NCBI GenBank assembly: GCA_045540055.1
Contig: JAZQGO010000012.1
Coordinates: 1-38,873, forward strand
Source: SIG565 sp045540055
GTDB taxonomy: Bacteria > Bacillota > Clostridia > Oscillospirales > Acutalibacteraceae
Length of the DNA: 38,873 nt
Direction: 5' to 3'
The notes under the pieces were generated by a model. That model was given only the letters and a program-made list of their open reading frames with translations. It was not told where the DNA came from and did no database searches. Position 1 is the first letter of the stretch. Every line of letters begins with the position of its first letter. Of this stretch, positions 1 to 7,691 are shown piece by piece. The position numbers and the translations under genes were made by a program.

Positions 1-957
1 GAAAAATATCTTTGGGCTGCCAATCGTTATCATGAAGTAACAACCGTATTTGACGGAGATAATGTCGTATATTCTTTTGACGATACAGAAATATTTGATT
101 TAAGCAAGTCTACAAGCACTGTTAAGAACAATTGGGCTAAAGCTACAAACAAAGCAGTTGATGCAGGCTGTCCCGGTGTTATGGCATGGGATAGTGGCGT
201 ATACATGTATGATTTTAAGGTTACACTTAACTCAACCAAAATGCCGACTGCTATGGCTGCAGAAGAAAAGCCTGCTGAACCCCAACCCATTGTTAACATC
301 ACCGGCGAAGGTGAGGTTGAGGTAGAAGAGATTTTAGGCGGCGAAAACACCTATAGTCTAACAATCGCACCTGCCGAAGGCTACAAGATGAAGGTTGGCT
401 CGCTCTATATTGACGGCGTGCGTGTTTTAAGCAGCGATTCTACAGGTCGTGTATATACTTTCACGGCAGTTGACCTTGCTAATACCGTTATCTCGGTAGA
501 ATATATTGAAGACAACGGTCAGTTTAACACCGCAATGCTCGGTGCACAGATAAATAAAGAGAAGTCGGGTATCCGCTTCGGCTCACGTACTGACTTTATC
601 AAGCGTGCCGCACAGGGTGCTACAGTAGGTACGCTTGAGAATACAATTTACATCGACGGTACAACCTATGAGATTACCGAAATCGGTATGATCTTAGCAC
701 CGACACATCTGCTTGACGGTGCGTTAGAGGTAGGCCGCAAGTATGTTATAGGTCAGAAGGTTAGCAAGATAGTAGGTCTTACGGACGAATTCTCAGATAT
801 CGCAATTACCCTTAAAGGAATTCCCGAGGCACAGTATGGCGTTAAGATTTCTTCACGTATGTACATTGCATACACAGTTGATGGTGAAACTCAGTACATC
901 TACACTGATGTAATTGAAAGAAGCTACAACGATGTTCTTGCCGCTATTGGACAGTAA
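1..957 (+). CDS. C-terminal part of a large surface/secreted protein (5' end outside window)
   Basis: The frame is open from base 1, so the gene begins upstream and only the last 318 codons are visible; the ATG at 181 is internal. The visible part holds a segment ending near a short acidic/proline linker (EEKPAEPQP), then a beta-rich region, then a C-terminal domain with the pattern GAQIN..SGIRFGSR...EIGMILAPTHLLDG...YTVDGETQYIYTD. That terminal pattern recurs at the ends of long extracellular proteins of gut Clostridia, which is family knowledge rather than a search result. No LPXTG motif, dockerin or transmembrane tail is present. Binding or enzymatic activity must lie upstream of the window. 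A 47-codon peptide gene follows 21 bp later and is probably cotranscribed. Confidence 0.8.
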   Translation, partial: EKYLWAANRYHEVTTVFDGDNVVYSFDDTEIFDLSKSTSTVKNNWAKATNKAVDAGCPGVMAWDSGVYMYDFKVTLNSTKMPTAMAAEEKPAEPQPIVNITGEGEVEVEEILGGENTYSLTIAPAEGYKMKVGSLYIDGVRVLSSDSTGRVYTFTAVDLANTVISVEYIEDNGQFNTAMLGAQINKEKSGIRFGSRTDFIKRAAQGATVGTLENTIYIDGTTYEITEIGMILAPTHLLDGALEVGRKYVIGQKVSKIVGLTDEFSDIAITLKGIPEAQYGVKISSRMYIAYTVDGETQYIYTDVIERSYNDVLAAIGQ

Positions 958-978
958 TTTTCGATAGGAGAGTAGGTT

Positions 979-1122
979 ATGAAAAAATATACTAAACCCG
1001 CGCTTGAAGTAGAAAAGATGTCTGTTGAAGATGTAATCACGGTTGACTATACAGTTGATTCAAACGGCGAAGAAATTTCTTGGAGCCAGGTCTGGACTTC
1101 AGCAATAAATCAGCAACAGTAA
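979..1122 (+). CDS. 47-residue peptide with leader-like N-terminus
   Basis: ATG is preceded by a strong AGGAG about 8 bases upstream, and the frame ends in TAA just before a strong terminator, so translation is likely. The peptide starts MKKYTKPALEVEKM and continues SVEDVIT, then has a polar tail with two Trp residues (SWSQVWTS). Small proteins of the form MKKYxKPxLEV...EDVIT are common in gut Clostridia and usually annotated as hypothetical. The YxxPxL pattern resembles the leader of lasso-type and other RiPP precursors, but there is no Cys, no GG cleavage site and no modification enzyme nearby. It has the preceding surface-protein gene just upstream. Function unknown. Confidence 0.75.
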   Translation: MKKYTKPALEVEKMSVEDVITVDYTVDSNGEEISWSQVWTSAINQQQ

Positions 1123-1124
1123 TT

Positions 1125-1159
1125 AAAAATCCCAAGTGCTTGGCACTTGGGATTTTTTT
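1125..1159. terminator. Bidirectional intrinsic terminator
   Basis: A perfect 15-bp stem (1125-1139 with 1143-1157) around a TTG loop, with a T run on the plus side and a matching T run on the minus side. It lies between the 47-codon peptide gene and the convergent araC-type gene and can serve both. Confidence 0.95.
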
Positions 1160-1164
1160 AGGAT

Positions 1165-1953
1165 TTAAGTTTTAGGATGAGAGTTTTTGGCATATTCGCT
1201 CGGTGTTATTCCTGTATGCTTTTTAAACATCTTTGAAAAATGATAAATACTGCTGTAACCGACGCTTTCTGACACCTGACAAACCGACTCATAATCACTC
1301 TCAAGTATTGATTTTGCTTTGTTTATTCGCAAAGTTTCAAGATATTTAATGGGAGACATACCGTAAACCGCTTCAAAAGTTTTACGGAAATATACGGTGC
1401 TGATGCCACAGAGCTGCGCGAGAATATCGTTGGTAATTTTGTTTTGCATATAGTTGTCTCGCATAAATTTAATGGCGGGCTCTAATATGCTTTTTTTATT
1501 TTGCGGTAAATACTGCTTAATTTTCGATTTGCTTAAAAACAACAAAATTCCGTATATTTCATACAACGCCCTGAGCTTATAGCCGTTTTGCTTAAGGGTC
1601 ATGCAGCTCTCAATTTTTGTAAAACCGTTGATGATAGATGAGTTATCGCTGATAGTAAATGACAACAGCTCAACAGATTCACTGTCGGCATCGAATTCAA
1701 TGGTAATACAGCTTCCGGGTTCAATACATTCCCAACAATAGCTACAGCCCTTCGGCAAAATTACGGGGTGTAGTTTATCCGAAATTATTTCTTGGTCGCC
1801 CGAGGTATAAATCGTTCTGCCTTCCCGCTTTAAAATAATGGCCCAACGTTCACGTTTTTTTCTTGTAGTTTTAACCCTGACGGGAGAAGTCAACAGTCGG
1901 TTTGCCGAAATGACCTCGATAACCACCAAATTCATTAAACTATCAAATTCCAT
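1165..1953 (-). CDS. AraC-family transcriptional regulator
   Basis: 262 residues. The C-terminal 100 residues carry the double helix-turn-helix of the AraC/XylS family: LAQLCGISTVYFRKTFEAV with the following GMSPIKYL, and the second unit VSESVGYSSIYHFSKMFKKH followed by GITPSEY. The N-terminal part is beta-rich with a cupin-like ligand-binding look (HPVILPKGCSYCWECIEPGS), as in AraC regulators of sugar catabolism. The start has a GAGGTG ribosome binding site followed by a T-rich spacer. The gene is divergent from the catabolic cluster beginning at 2089 and shares a 135-bp control region with it, so it is the likely local activator. Its ligand is unknown. Confidence 0.93.
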   Translation of the reverse strand: MEFDSLMNLVVIEVISANRLLTSPVRVKTTRKKRERWAIILKREGRTIYTSGDQEIISDKLHPVILPKGCSYCWECIEPGSCITIEFDADSESVELLSFTISDNSSIINGFTKIESCMTLKQNGYKLRALYEIYGILLFLSKSKIKQYLPQNKKSILEPAIKFMRDNYMQNKITNDILAQLCGISTVYFRKTFEAVYGMSPIKYLETLRINKAKSILESDYESVCQVSESVGYSSIYHFSKMFKKHTGITPSEYAKNSHPKT

Positions 1954-1970
1954 AAAAACACCTCGACCTT

Positions 1971-1999
1971 ATTATAGCACTTAAGGAAAAAAAGTTCAA
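1971..1999 (-). promoter_or_regulatory. Promoter of the araC-type gene
   Basis: On the minus strand TTGAAC (1994-1999), a 17-bp spacer and a perfect TATAAT (1971-1976): a good vegetative promoter firing towards the regulator. Confidence 0.75.
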
Positions 2000-2068
2000 T
2001 AATAAAGTATCAAATATGATAAAAGTATCATTATCCACATTTACTTTAGTGTGCCTTTGATATATATT
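1991..2068. promoter_or_regulatory. Candidate AraC operator repeats and cluster promoter
   Basis: AAAGTATCA occurs at 2004-2012 and again at 2022-2030, an 18-bp period. A weaker copy, AAAGTTCAA (1991-1999), overlaps the -35 box of the regulator's own promoter. Direct repeats about two helical turns apart are the usual AraC-family operator layout. A weak promoter for the cluster may be TTTACT (2040-2045), 17 bp, TATATT (2063-2068), but its start site would fall on the ribosome binding site, so the promoter part is tentative. Confidence 0.5.
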
Positions 2069-2088
2069 AAATTCGAGGTGAAATTAAT

Positions 2089-2907
2089 ATGAAAAAATTA
2101 TCAAAAATTTCTGCGCCCGCTTTAGCAGGTGTTATCAGAGAAAAAACAAAGGCAGCCGCCATAGCCGAAATTAAAAACTGTATGTATGATGGCGCTGATA
2201 TGATTGATTTACATATGTCCTGCCTTGAAAGCAGCGATGAAGAAACTTTAAGAGAAATTATCAATTCATCAAAACTGCCCATTTTAGCGCTTAATTACAA
2301 CCGAACAGTGAATTGGGAAGATTGCGGTCTTACCGAAGAAGAGCGTGTAGAGAGTTTTTTAAGAGCTGTAGAAGCAGGTGCGGCAGGTGTAGATATTCAG
2401 GGATATACATTTCACGCTCCTTCAAGAAATGCCTTTTGTGGTGAGGATAAATACTCATTTACTAAAGGCAACCCAAAAGAAGTTGTTACAGACGAAGCAA
2501 TTATTTCAAAACAATGTGAGTTTATTGAAACTGTTCACAGCAAGGGCGCCGAGGTGTTACTCTCGTGTCATCCCGGCATAGCAATGAATAGCACACAGGT
2601 AGTAGAGCTTGCCTTGTTTTTAGAAAAGCGCAAGCCCGATATTATTAAAATTGTTACGGCTGACGCAAATACTGAAGAGGAATTAATAGAAAGTTTTAAG
2701 ACGATGGTCCTGCTAAAAAAAGAGGTAAAAACCCCTGTCAGTTACCATACTAACGGTGCGGCAGGCGCGCTTTCACGAATTATCAACCCCGTACTTGGCG
2801 GCCAAATAGTGTTTTGTGTTGACCGATTTAACGAAAATTCAACAATGTCACAGCTTGATTTAAAAACTGCTAAGGCTGTAATTGAAAATATACAAAAAAC
2901 CTTGTGA
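2089..2907 (+). CDS. Type I 3-dehydroquinate dehydratase-like enzyme (AroD superfamily)
   Basis: 272 residues, first gene of the catabolic cluster, with a GAGGTG ribosome binding site. It aligns by eye with class I dehydroquinases, the Schiff-base TIM-barrel enzymes: a histidine in LLSCHPG (H161) and a lysine in DIIKIV (K187) sit 26 residues apart, as the general base and Schiff-base lysine do in the family, and a C-terminal GALSRI recalls the GRISR segment. Two things differ from genuine AroD. The ExR substrate-binding motif after strand 2 reads DLH (D40, H42), and about 20 extra residues (around 106-130) are inserted. The chemistry, water loss beta to a ketone or a retro-aldol step, is probably kept, but the substrate is probably not 3-dehydroquinate. 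Confidence 0.8.
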   Translation: MKKLSKISAPALAGVIREKTKAAAIAEIKNCMYDGADMIDLHMSCLESSDEETLREIINSSKLPILALNYNRTVNWEDCGLTEEERVESFLRAVEAGAAGVDIQGYTFHAPSRNAFCGEDKYSFTKGNPKEVVTDEAIISKQCEFIETVHSKGAEVLLSCHPGIAMNSTQVVELALFLEKRKPDIIKIVTADANTEEELIESFKTMVLLKKEVKTPVSYHTNGAAGALSRIINPVLGGQIVFCVDRFNENSTMSQLDLKTAKAVIENIQKTL

Positions 2908-2918
2908 GGTGTTAGAAA

Positions 2919-3668
2919 ATGAGGAAATTCGAAGGAAAAACGGTTATGGTTACCGGTGCAGGAAGAAACATTGGTAAGGAAATTGCCCTGTCTTTTGCAA
3001 AGGAAGGGGCAAATGTTATTGTTTGCGATTTTAATAAGGAAAACGCAGAACAAACGGTACGAGAAATAGAAAATATGAACGCTTCAGCAATGGCTGCAGT
3101 GTGTGATGTTCGTGATAGAGCATTGGTTTTTTCTTATGTGGAAGATGCAATTAAACGTTTTGGTAGAATTGATATTCTGGTAAATAATGCAGGTGGTAGC
3201 GCGGGACTTTTGAAAAAGCTTACACGTTTTGTAGATGCAGAACCAGAAACCTTAGATTTTGTTCTTGATATTAATATTAAGGGCACCTTTAATTGTACAC
3301 AGGCTGTGCTAAAATCTATGATTACAAATAAATGCGGAAAGATAATAAATATTTCTTCCATTGCGGCTATATGCGGTCTTTATGACAGGGTAGATTACGC
3401 GGCAGCAAAAGCGGCACAGATTGGTATGGTTAAGGCACTTGCAATGGAGGTAGGAGAATACAATATTTGCGTTAACTGTATTTCTCCCGGTGCGATTGAA
3501 CGTAATGGAAATAAGATGGAACATATGACATTTCTCGGCGAAAACGGACATTGTGGAACACCAAAAGATATTTCAGATACGGTGCTGTTTATTGCATCAC
3601 AGGATTATATAACCGGACAAAACATAGTTGTCGATGGCGGAAGAACATTAGGCCCCGGACATAGATAA
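2919..3668 (+). CDS. SDR-family NAD(P)-dependent oxidoreductase
   Basis: 249 residues, the usual length of a classical short-chain dehydrogenase/reductase. Visible motifs: the cofactor loop TGAGRNIG (12-19), CDVRD for the adenine ring, LVNNAGG, and the catalytic Y160-AAA-K164 with a preceding serine pair (ISSIAA). The end has the usual IASQDYITGQ...VDGG pattern. It interconverts an alcohol and a ketone on a small molecule; the substrate cannot be read from the sequence. It starts 11 bp after the dehydroquinase-like gene with GAGGT as ribosome binding site and is clearly in the same operon, so it probably handles the same metabolite. Confidence 0.92.
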   Translation: MRKFEGKTVMVTGAGRNIGKEIALSFAKEGANVIVCDFNKENAEQTVREIENMNASAMAAVCDVRDRALVFSYVEDAIKRFGRIDILVNNAGGSAGLLKKLTRFVDAEPETLDFVLDINIKGTFNCTQAVLKSMITNKCGKIINISSIAAICGLYDRVDYAAAKAAQIGMVKALAMEVGEYNICVNCISPGAIERNGNKMEHMTFLGENGHCGTPKDISDTVLFIASQDYITGQNIVVDGGRTLGPGHR

Positions 3669-3682
3669 TAGGAGATGTAACT

Positions 3683-4678
3683 ATGAAATCTAAAACTATA
3701 GTATTCACAAAACCGCAAACAGCAGAGTTGTTAATAAATGATCTGCCGCAAGTGGCGGGTGATAAGGTTCAGGTAAAAATGGAATATACCGTTGTATCAG
3801 GTGGCACTGAACGAGCAAACATTATGGCGATGAATAATACCTCAAAGCGTTTTCCAAAGTCGCTGGGTTATTGTGGTATAGGCTTTGTTACCGAAATCGG
3901 TGAACAGGTTAAGAACATTAAAATAGGCGATAGAGTGCTTGTATATCACGGCATACATACCGAATATAACATTGTACCCGAAAGTGATGTAACAAAGGTA
4001 GAAAATGACAATATTGATTCTCTCGATGCGGCCTTTGTAATTATTGCTTCTATGGGACTTGGCGGTGTAAGAAAGCTCGAAATTGAACTAGGCGAATCGG
4101 CAATGGTTATGGGGCTGGGACTTCTTGGAATTTTTTCAGTTCAGTTTTTAAGATTAAGCGGTGCGAATCCTGTAATTGCGGTTGATTTAAATGAGGAAAG
4201 ACGTAATTTGGCTTTGAAGCTTGGCGCTGATTACGCTTTTGACCCCACAGATGCCGATTTCGTAAACAAGGTAAAAGAGATTACAAAAGGTAAAGGTGTT
4301 AATGCTACGGTTGAAGTGACTGGTATATCTGCCGCAATGAACCAAGCCCTTGAATGCGCTGCGTGGCTTGGCAGAATCTCCTTGCTCGGTTGCACCCGTG
4401 TTTCCGATTGCGCAGTAGATTATTACCAGCAGGTGCATAGGCCCGGTGTTAAGTTAATAGGCGCACATAATTTGGTTCGTCCAAAGGTTGAATCATATCC
4501 GCATCATTGGACGCATCATGATGATTGCAGAGCAATTTTAGATATGATTGCAACTAACAGAATTGATGTAAAATCAATTGTTTCAAGGGTTGTGAAGCCT
4601 GAAACGTGTTCTGAAATTTATACCGAGCTTTGTAACAACAAGGATTTCCCGATGGGAACTGTATTTGATTGGAGATAA
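3683..4678 (+). CDS. Medium-chain dehydrogenase (MDR), catalytic-zinc cysteine replaced
   Basis: 331 residues with the MDR fold: a GroES-like N-terminal domain, then a Rossmann domain with GLGLLG and VIAVDLNEERR. The position normally held by the catalytic zinc cysteine reads SGGTE (39-43), and the structural-zinc cysteine cluster is absent. An SGGTE signature is typical of a subgroup of sugar- or polyol-related MDR proteins often found beside Gfo/Idh/MocA oxidoreductases (family knowledge). A His-rich stretch (YPHHWTHHDD) lies near the C-terminus. It lies 14 bp after the SDR gene and 4 bp before the transporter start. Predicted NAD(P)-linked oxidation or reduction of a hydroxyl; substrate unknown. 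Confidence 0.85.
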   Translation: MKSKTIVFTKPQTAELLINDLPQVAGDKVQVKMEYTVVSGGTERANIMAMNNTSKRFPKSLGYCGIGFVTEIGEQVKNIKIGDRVLVYHGIHTEYNIVPESDVTKVENDNIDSLDAAFVIIASMGLGGVRKLEIELGESAMVMGLGLLGIFSVQFLRLSGANPVIAVDLNEERRNLALKLGADYAFDPTDADFVNKVKEITKGKGVNATVEVTGISAAMNQALECAAWLGRISLLGCTRVSDCAVDYYQQVHRPGVKLIGAHNLVRPKVESYPHHWTHHDDCRAILDMIATNRIDVKSIVSRVVKPETCSEIYTELCNNKDFPMGTVFDWR

Positions 4679-4682
4679 CGAT

Positions 4683-5591
4683 TTGAATATAAAAGTTAAA
4701 ACTATTATTCTATCCTTGATTGTTATGGCTCTCTGGGGAAGCCTTTTTCCTTGTGTTAAAATTGGTTATGCCGCATTTAACATCAATCCAAATTCGGTTG
4801 CAGATATTCTTATGTTTGCGGCAATGCGTTTTGCAATTTGTGGTGCTTTGGTTTGTATTTTTTGCCTTTTCAGACGAAAAACAATGCCTGTACCATCGGT
4901 TAAATCGGCACTCAACATAGTGTGGGTAGGTATTTTTGCCGTTGCTTTCCATTATGCCTGTACATATATAGGTCTTTCAATCACCGAAAGTTCTAAAACC
5001 GCACTTCTTAAACAAGCGGGTGCACTGATTTATATATGTTTTTCGTTCTTCTTTTTTAAGGATGAAAAGTTCAGTATATTTAAAATAATCGGTGCGATTA
5101 TCGGTTTTTGCGGAATAATGGCTATAAATCTGTCTTCTGGCAATATATCTTTTTCAATAGGTGATATTTTAATACTTTGTGCATCAATTTGTACGGTCGT
5201 TTCAAACGTTATAAGTCGTCGGTCTGCTCAGAATATTTCACCGTTGTGGATAACAGGTATATCGCAATTGTTCGGCGGTTTGATTTTATTTATAGTGTCG
5301 CTGTTACTTGGCGGTGTTTTACCGCAGTTTACGGTAGTGGGAGCTTTTGTTTTCGCATATATATGCGCCGCATCCATTACCGCCTACACGCTATGGTACC
5401 ATATTTTAAAAACCAATGAGCTTTCAAAATTATTTATTATAAAATTTTCAGAGCCGTTATTTGCATGTATTTTCGGGGCAATTCTTTTGGGAGAAAATAT
5501 TTTCCGTTTGCAATACCTTGCGGCATTTTTACTTATCTCTTCAGGAATTTTAGTAGGACATTATACAGGTAAAAAGAGGGGTGTAAAATGA
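4683..5591 (+). CDS. EamA/DMT-family transporter
   Basis: 302 residues if translation starts at TTG 4683, which has GGAG eight bases upstream; an in-frame TTG at 4665 lies inside the previous gene and has no such site. Ten hydrophobic segments form two EamA repeats. The first has the typical MALWGSLFPCVKIGY opening, and the second begins near ILCASICTVVSNVISRR. These drug/metabolite transporters import or export small organic molecules across the inner membrane. Its stop overlaps the next ATG (ATGA), so expression is coupled to the Gfo/Idh/MocA gene. It is the only transporter in the cluster and probably moves the substrate or product. Confidence 0.88.
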   Translation: MNIKVKTIILSLIVMALWGSLFPCVKIGYAAFNINPNSVADILMFAAMRFAICGALVCIFCLFRRKTMPVPSVKSALNIVWVGIFAVAFHYACTYIGLSITESSKTALLKQAGALIYICFSFFFFKDEKFSIFKIIGAIIGFCGIMAINLSSGNISFSIGDILILCASICTVVSNVISRRSAQNISPLWITGISQLFGGLILFIVSLLLGGVLPQFTVVGAFVFAYICAASITAYTLWYHILKTNELSKLFIIKFSEPLFACIFGAILLGENIFRLQYLAAFLLISSGILVGHYTGKKRGVK

Positions 5592-6595
5592 TTAAAGTAG
5601 GACAAATAGGCATAGGACATAATCATGGCGAAGCAAAAATGCTTGCGGTTAGAAAATTCCCAGAACTTTTTGAGGTTGTAGGTTTTGCCGAGGAAAACGA
5701 AGAGTGGATAAAAAAACGCGGTAGTTTAAAAGGCTATGAGGGCTTGAAAAGATATTCTGTTGATGATTTGATAGAAAAATGCGATGCTATTTTAATTGAA
5801 ACCGATGTTTGGGATTTAACAAAGGTTGCACAAAAGTGCGTTGATGCAGGCAAGCACATTCATTTGGATAAGCCGGGTAGCGGAACTTTGGCTGAATATA
5901 AGCACATGCTTGATACTGCAAAGGCTAAAAATCTTGTGGTACAGCTCGGTTATATGTATCGCTATAATTATGCTATCAGAAAATGCTTTGAACTTATCAA
6001 TGATGGCATGCTCGGTGAAATTTATTCTATAAACGCCGAGATGAGTACATATCATAAACCTGATTACAAAAAGTGGCTTACCAATTTTGGCGGCGGAATT
6101 ATGTATATTTTGGGTAGTCATTTGGTCGATTTAATAGTTTATATTCTAGGTAAACCCCAAAATGTAATTTCTTTTATGAAGCACACTAATCTTGACGGTG
6201 TTGATTTTCCTGATAATAATTTAGCGGTGCTTGAATATGAAAAAGCGCTGGCAAGAATTTTTGTTTCTTCGGTTGAGGTTAATGGATGGGGCAGACGACA
6301 GTTTATGGTATCGGGCAGTAAGGGTACGATTGATATCAAGCCTATAGAAAACGACGTCTGTGTTACATATTCTGATTTGTCTATTGCAGATAACTGTTAT
6401 GCGGACAAAAAGGTAATATTGCCTATTGCAGACATACCAAAGGATTGCCGTTATGATGATATGATGCAGGATTTTCATGATTACATTGTCGCAAATAAGA
6501 CTAATCCTTTTACATATGAGCACGAATATGCAGTGCAAGAGGTATTAAGCGAAATAATAGGCGGTGTAAAATTCTATGGCAAGAATATTAATTAA
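5588..6595 (+). CDS. Gfo/Idh/MocA-family oxidoreductase
   Basis: 335 residues. The N-terminal Rossmann domain has GQIGIGHNHG; the family's E/D-K-P signature is HLDKPGSG (K95), and the C-terminal domain carries GSHLVD (H178, D181), the usual catalytic His/Asp site. Members oxidise a secondary hydroxyl of a sugar, glycoside or cyclitol with NAD(P), often making a 3-keto sugar or an inosose. Such a ketone would be a fitting substrate for a dehydratase like the one encoded at 2089, although that link is inference. The start overlaps the transporter stop by 4 bp and the end overlaps the amidohydrolase by 20 bp. Confidence 0.92.
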   Translation: MIKVGQIGIGHNHGEAKMLAVRKFPELFEVVGFAEENEEWIKKRGSLKGYEGLKRYSVDDLIEKCDAILIETDVWDLTKVAQKCVDAGKHIHLDKPGSGTLAEYKHMLDTAKAKNLVVQLGYMYRYNYAIRKCFELINDGMLGEIYSINAEMSTYHKPDYKKWLTNFGGGIMYILGSHLVDLIVYILGKPQNVISFMKHTNLDGVDFPDNNLAVLEYEKALARIFVSSVEVNGWGRRQFMVSGSKGTIDIKPIENDVCVTYSDLSIADNCYADKKVILPIADIPKDCRYDDMMQDFHDYIVANKTNPFTYEHEYAVQEVLSEIIGGVKFYGKNIN

Positions 6596-7643
6596 AAACG
6601 GCAGAGTTTGGGACGGTGAAAAATTCTTTTTTGCCGATGTTCTCACCGAAGACAAAGTTATTGCTAAAATTGAAAAGAATATATCTGATAATGTAGATTT
6701 TGTTTTTGATGCTACAGGTAAAACAGTTTCTGCCGGTCTTGTGGATATACACGTGCATATGAAAGGTATTGCTTCGGAAAAGTTTGGCATTGAGCCTAAT
6801 ATGAGCAGTTTTCCGTTTGGTGTTACAGCGGTGAATAATGCTGGAAGCTCTAATGGGGATAAAGACTTGCTTGATTCTTTTTCGGTTAAAAACACGGTTT
6901 TTGTCGGTGTGGATATTAAGAATAATCACGCTGATTTTACCGTTACGAAAAAACTTCTACAAAAGTACGGCGATAAGGCGATAGGAATTAAAATGTACTT
7001 TGATACCGCTATCTCCGAAGTTAGTGATATTACTGCTTTAAAAGAGATTTGTGATTACGCAAGAGAAAAAGGCTTGAAGGTTATGGTTCATTGCTCTAAT
7101 TCTCCGACCACAATGGCAGAGATTGTAAATACACTGTCGGTAGGTGATATATTAACTCATATTTTTCACGGCGGAGAAAATTCCTGTTGTGATAATGATT
7201 TTGAGGCGTTTAAAATTGCAAAGCAAAAGGGTGTAGTAATGGACGCGGGCTTTGCAGGACATGTGCATACAAATTTCGCAAATTTGGAAAAATCAATAAA
7301 GGCAGGATACTTGCCTGATACAATAAGTACCGATATTACCCGTTTTAGTGCATATAAGCGTGGCGGTAGATACGGAATGACTATGTGTATGAATATCGCA
7401 CGTAAGGTCGGTATGAGCGAGGAAGATATTTTTAAGGCAGTAACCTCAATACCTGCCAAAATTCTCGGTAAAGAAAACGAATGGGGATATCTAAAAGAAG
7501 GCAGATGTGCCGATATATCGGTTTTCGATTTTACCGATGAGGGTTTTGATTTAACCGATAATGTAGGTAATCGCATTAGAAGCGATTCAGGTTACAGATG
7601 TATTTTAACCGTAGTAGACGGGGAAATAGTATATAATGATTAA
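6576..7643 (+). CDS. Amidohydrolase/deacetylase-type metallohydrolase (dihydroorotase-like)
   Basis: 355 residues with the amidohydrolase TIM-barrel metal site in order: HxH (H59, H61), a lysine expected to be carbamylated in GIKMYF (K139), H172 in MVHCSN, H195 in THIFHGG, and the catalytic D253 in STDITRF. The C-terminus has the usual GYLKEGRCADISVF beta-sandwich strand. By pattern it fits the amidohydrolase/deacetylase subgroup that hydrolyses N-acyl groups, lactams or cyclic imides. A hydrolase for C-N or lactone bonds suggests that the pathway substrate or an intermediate contains an amide or ring ester. It overlaps the oxidoreductase gene by 20 bp. Confidence 0.88.
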   Translation: MARILIKNGRVWDGEKFFFADVLTEDKVIAKIEKNISDNVDFVFDATGKTVSAGLVDIHVHMKGIASEKFGIEPNMSSFPFGVTAVNNAGSSNGDKDLLDSFSVKNTVFVGVDIKNNHADFTVTKKLLQKYGDKAIGIKMYFDTAISEVSDITALKEICDYAREKGLKVMVHCSNSPTTMAEIVNTLSVGDILTHIFHGGENSCCDNDFEAFKIAKQKGVVMDAGFAGHVHTNFANLEKSIKAGYLPDTISTDITRFSAYKRGGRYGMTMCMNIARKVGMSEEDIFKAVTSIPAKILGKENEWGYLKEGRCADISVFDFTDEGFDLTDNVGNRIRSDSGYRCILTVVDGEIVYND

Positions 7644-7691
7644 AAGAGATATAAATATGAGCAATTTTGCAATGAAAGGAACTGACTAAAT

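Noticed and set aside
30..350. Minus-strand frame of 106 codons
   Set aside because: Shadow of the surface-protein reading frame, with Ser/Thr-rich composition typical of an antisense frame and no site upstream.
979..1122. Call as a lasso peptide precursor
   Set aside because: Only YxxPxL fits; the conserved Gly, the penultimate Thr in context and any B/C maturase are missing in view.
2089..2907. Naming the gene aroD
   Set aside because: The catalytic pair fits, but the substrate-binding ExR is changed and the context is catabolic, so the symbol would overstate the evidence.
7657..7689. 10-codon frame between the amidohydrolase and QOR-like genes
   Set aside because: Too short and without a ribosome binding site; its end contains the site of the next gene.
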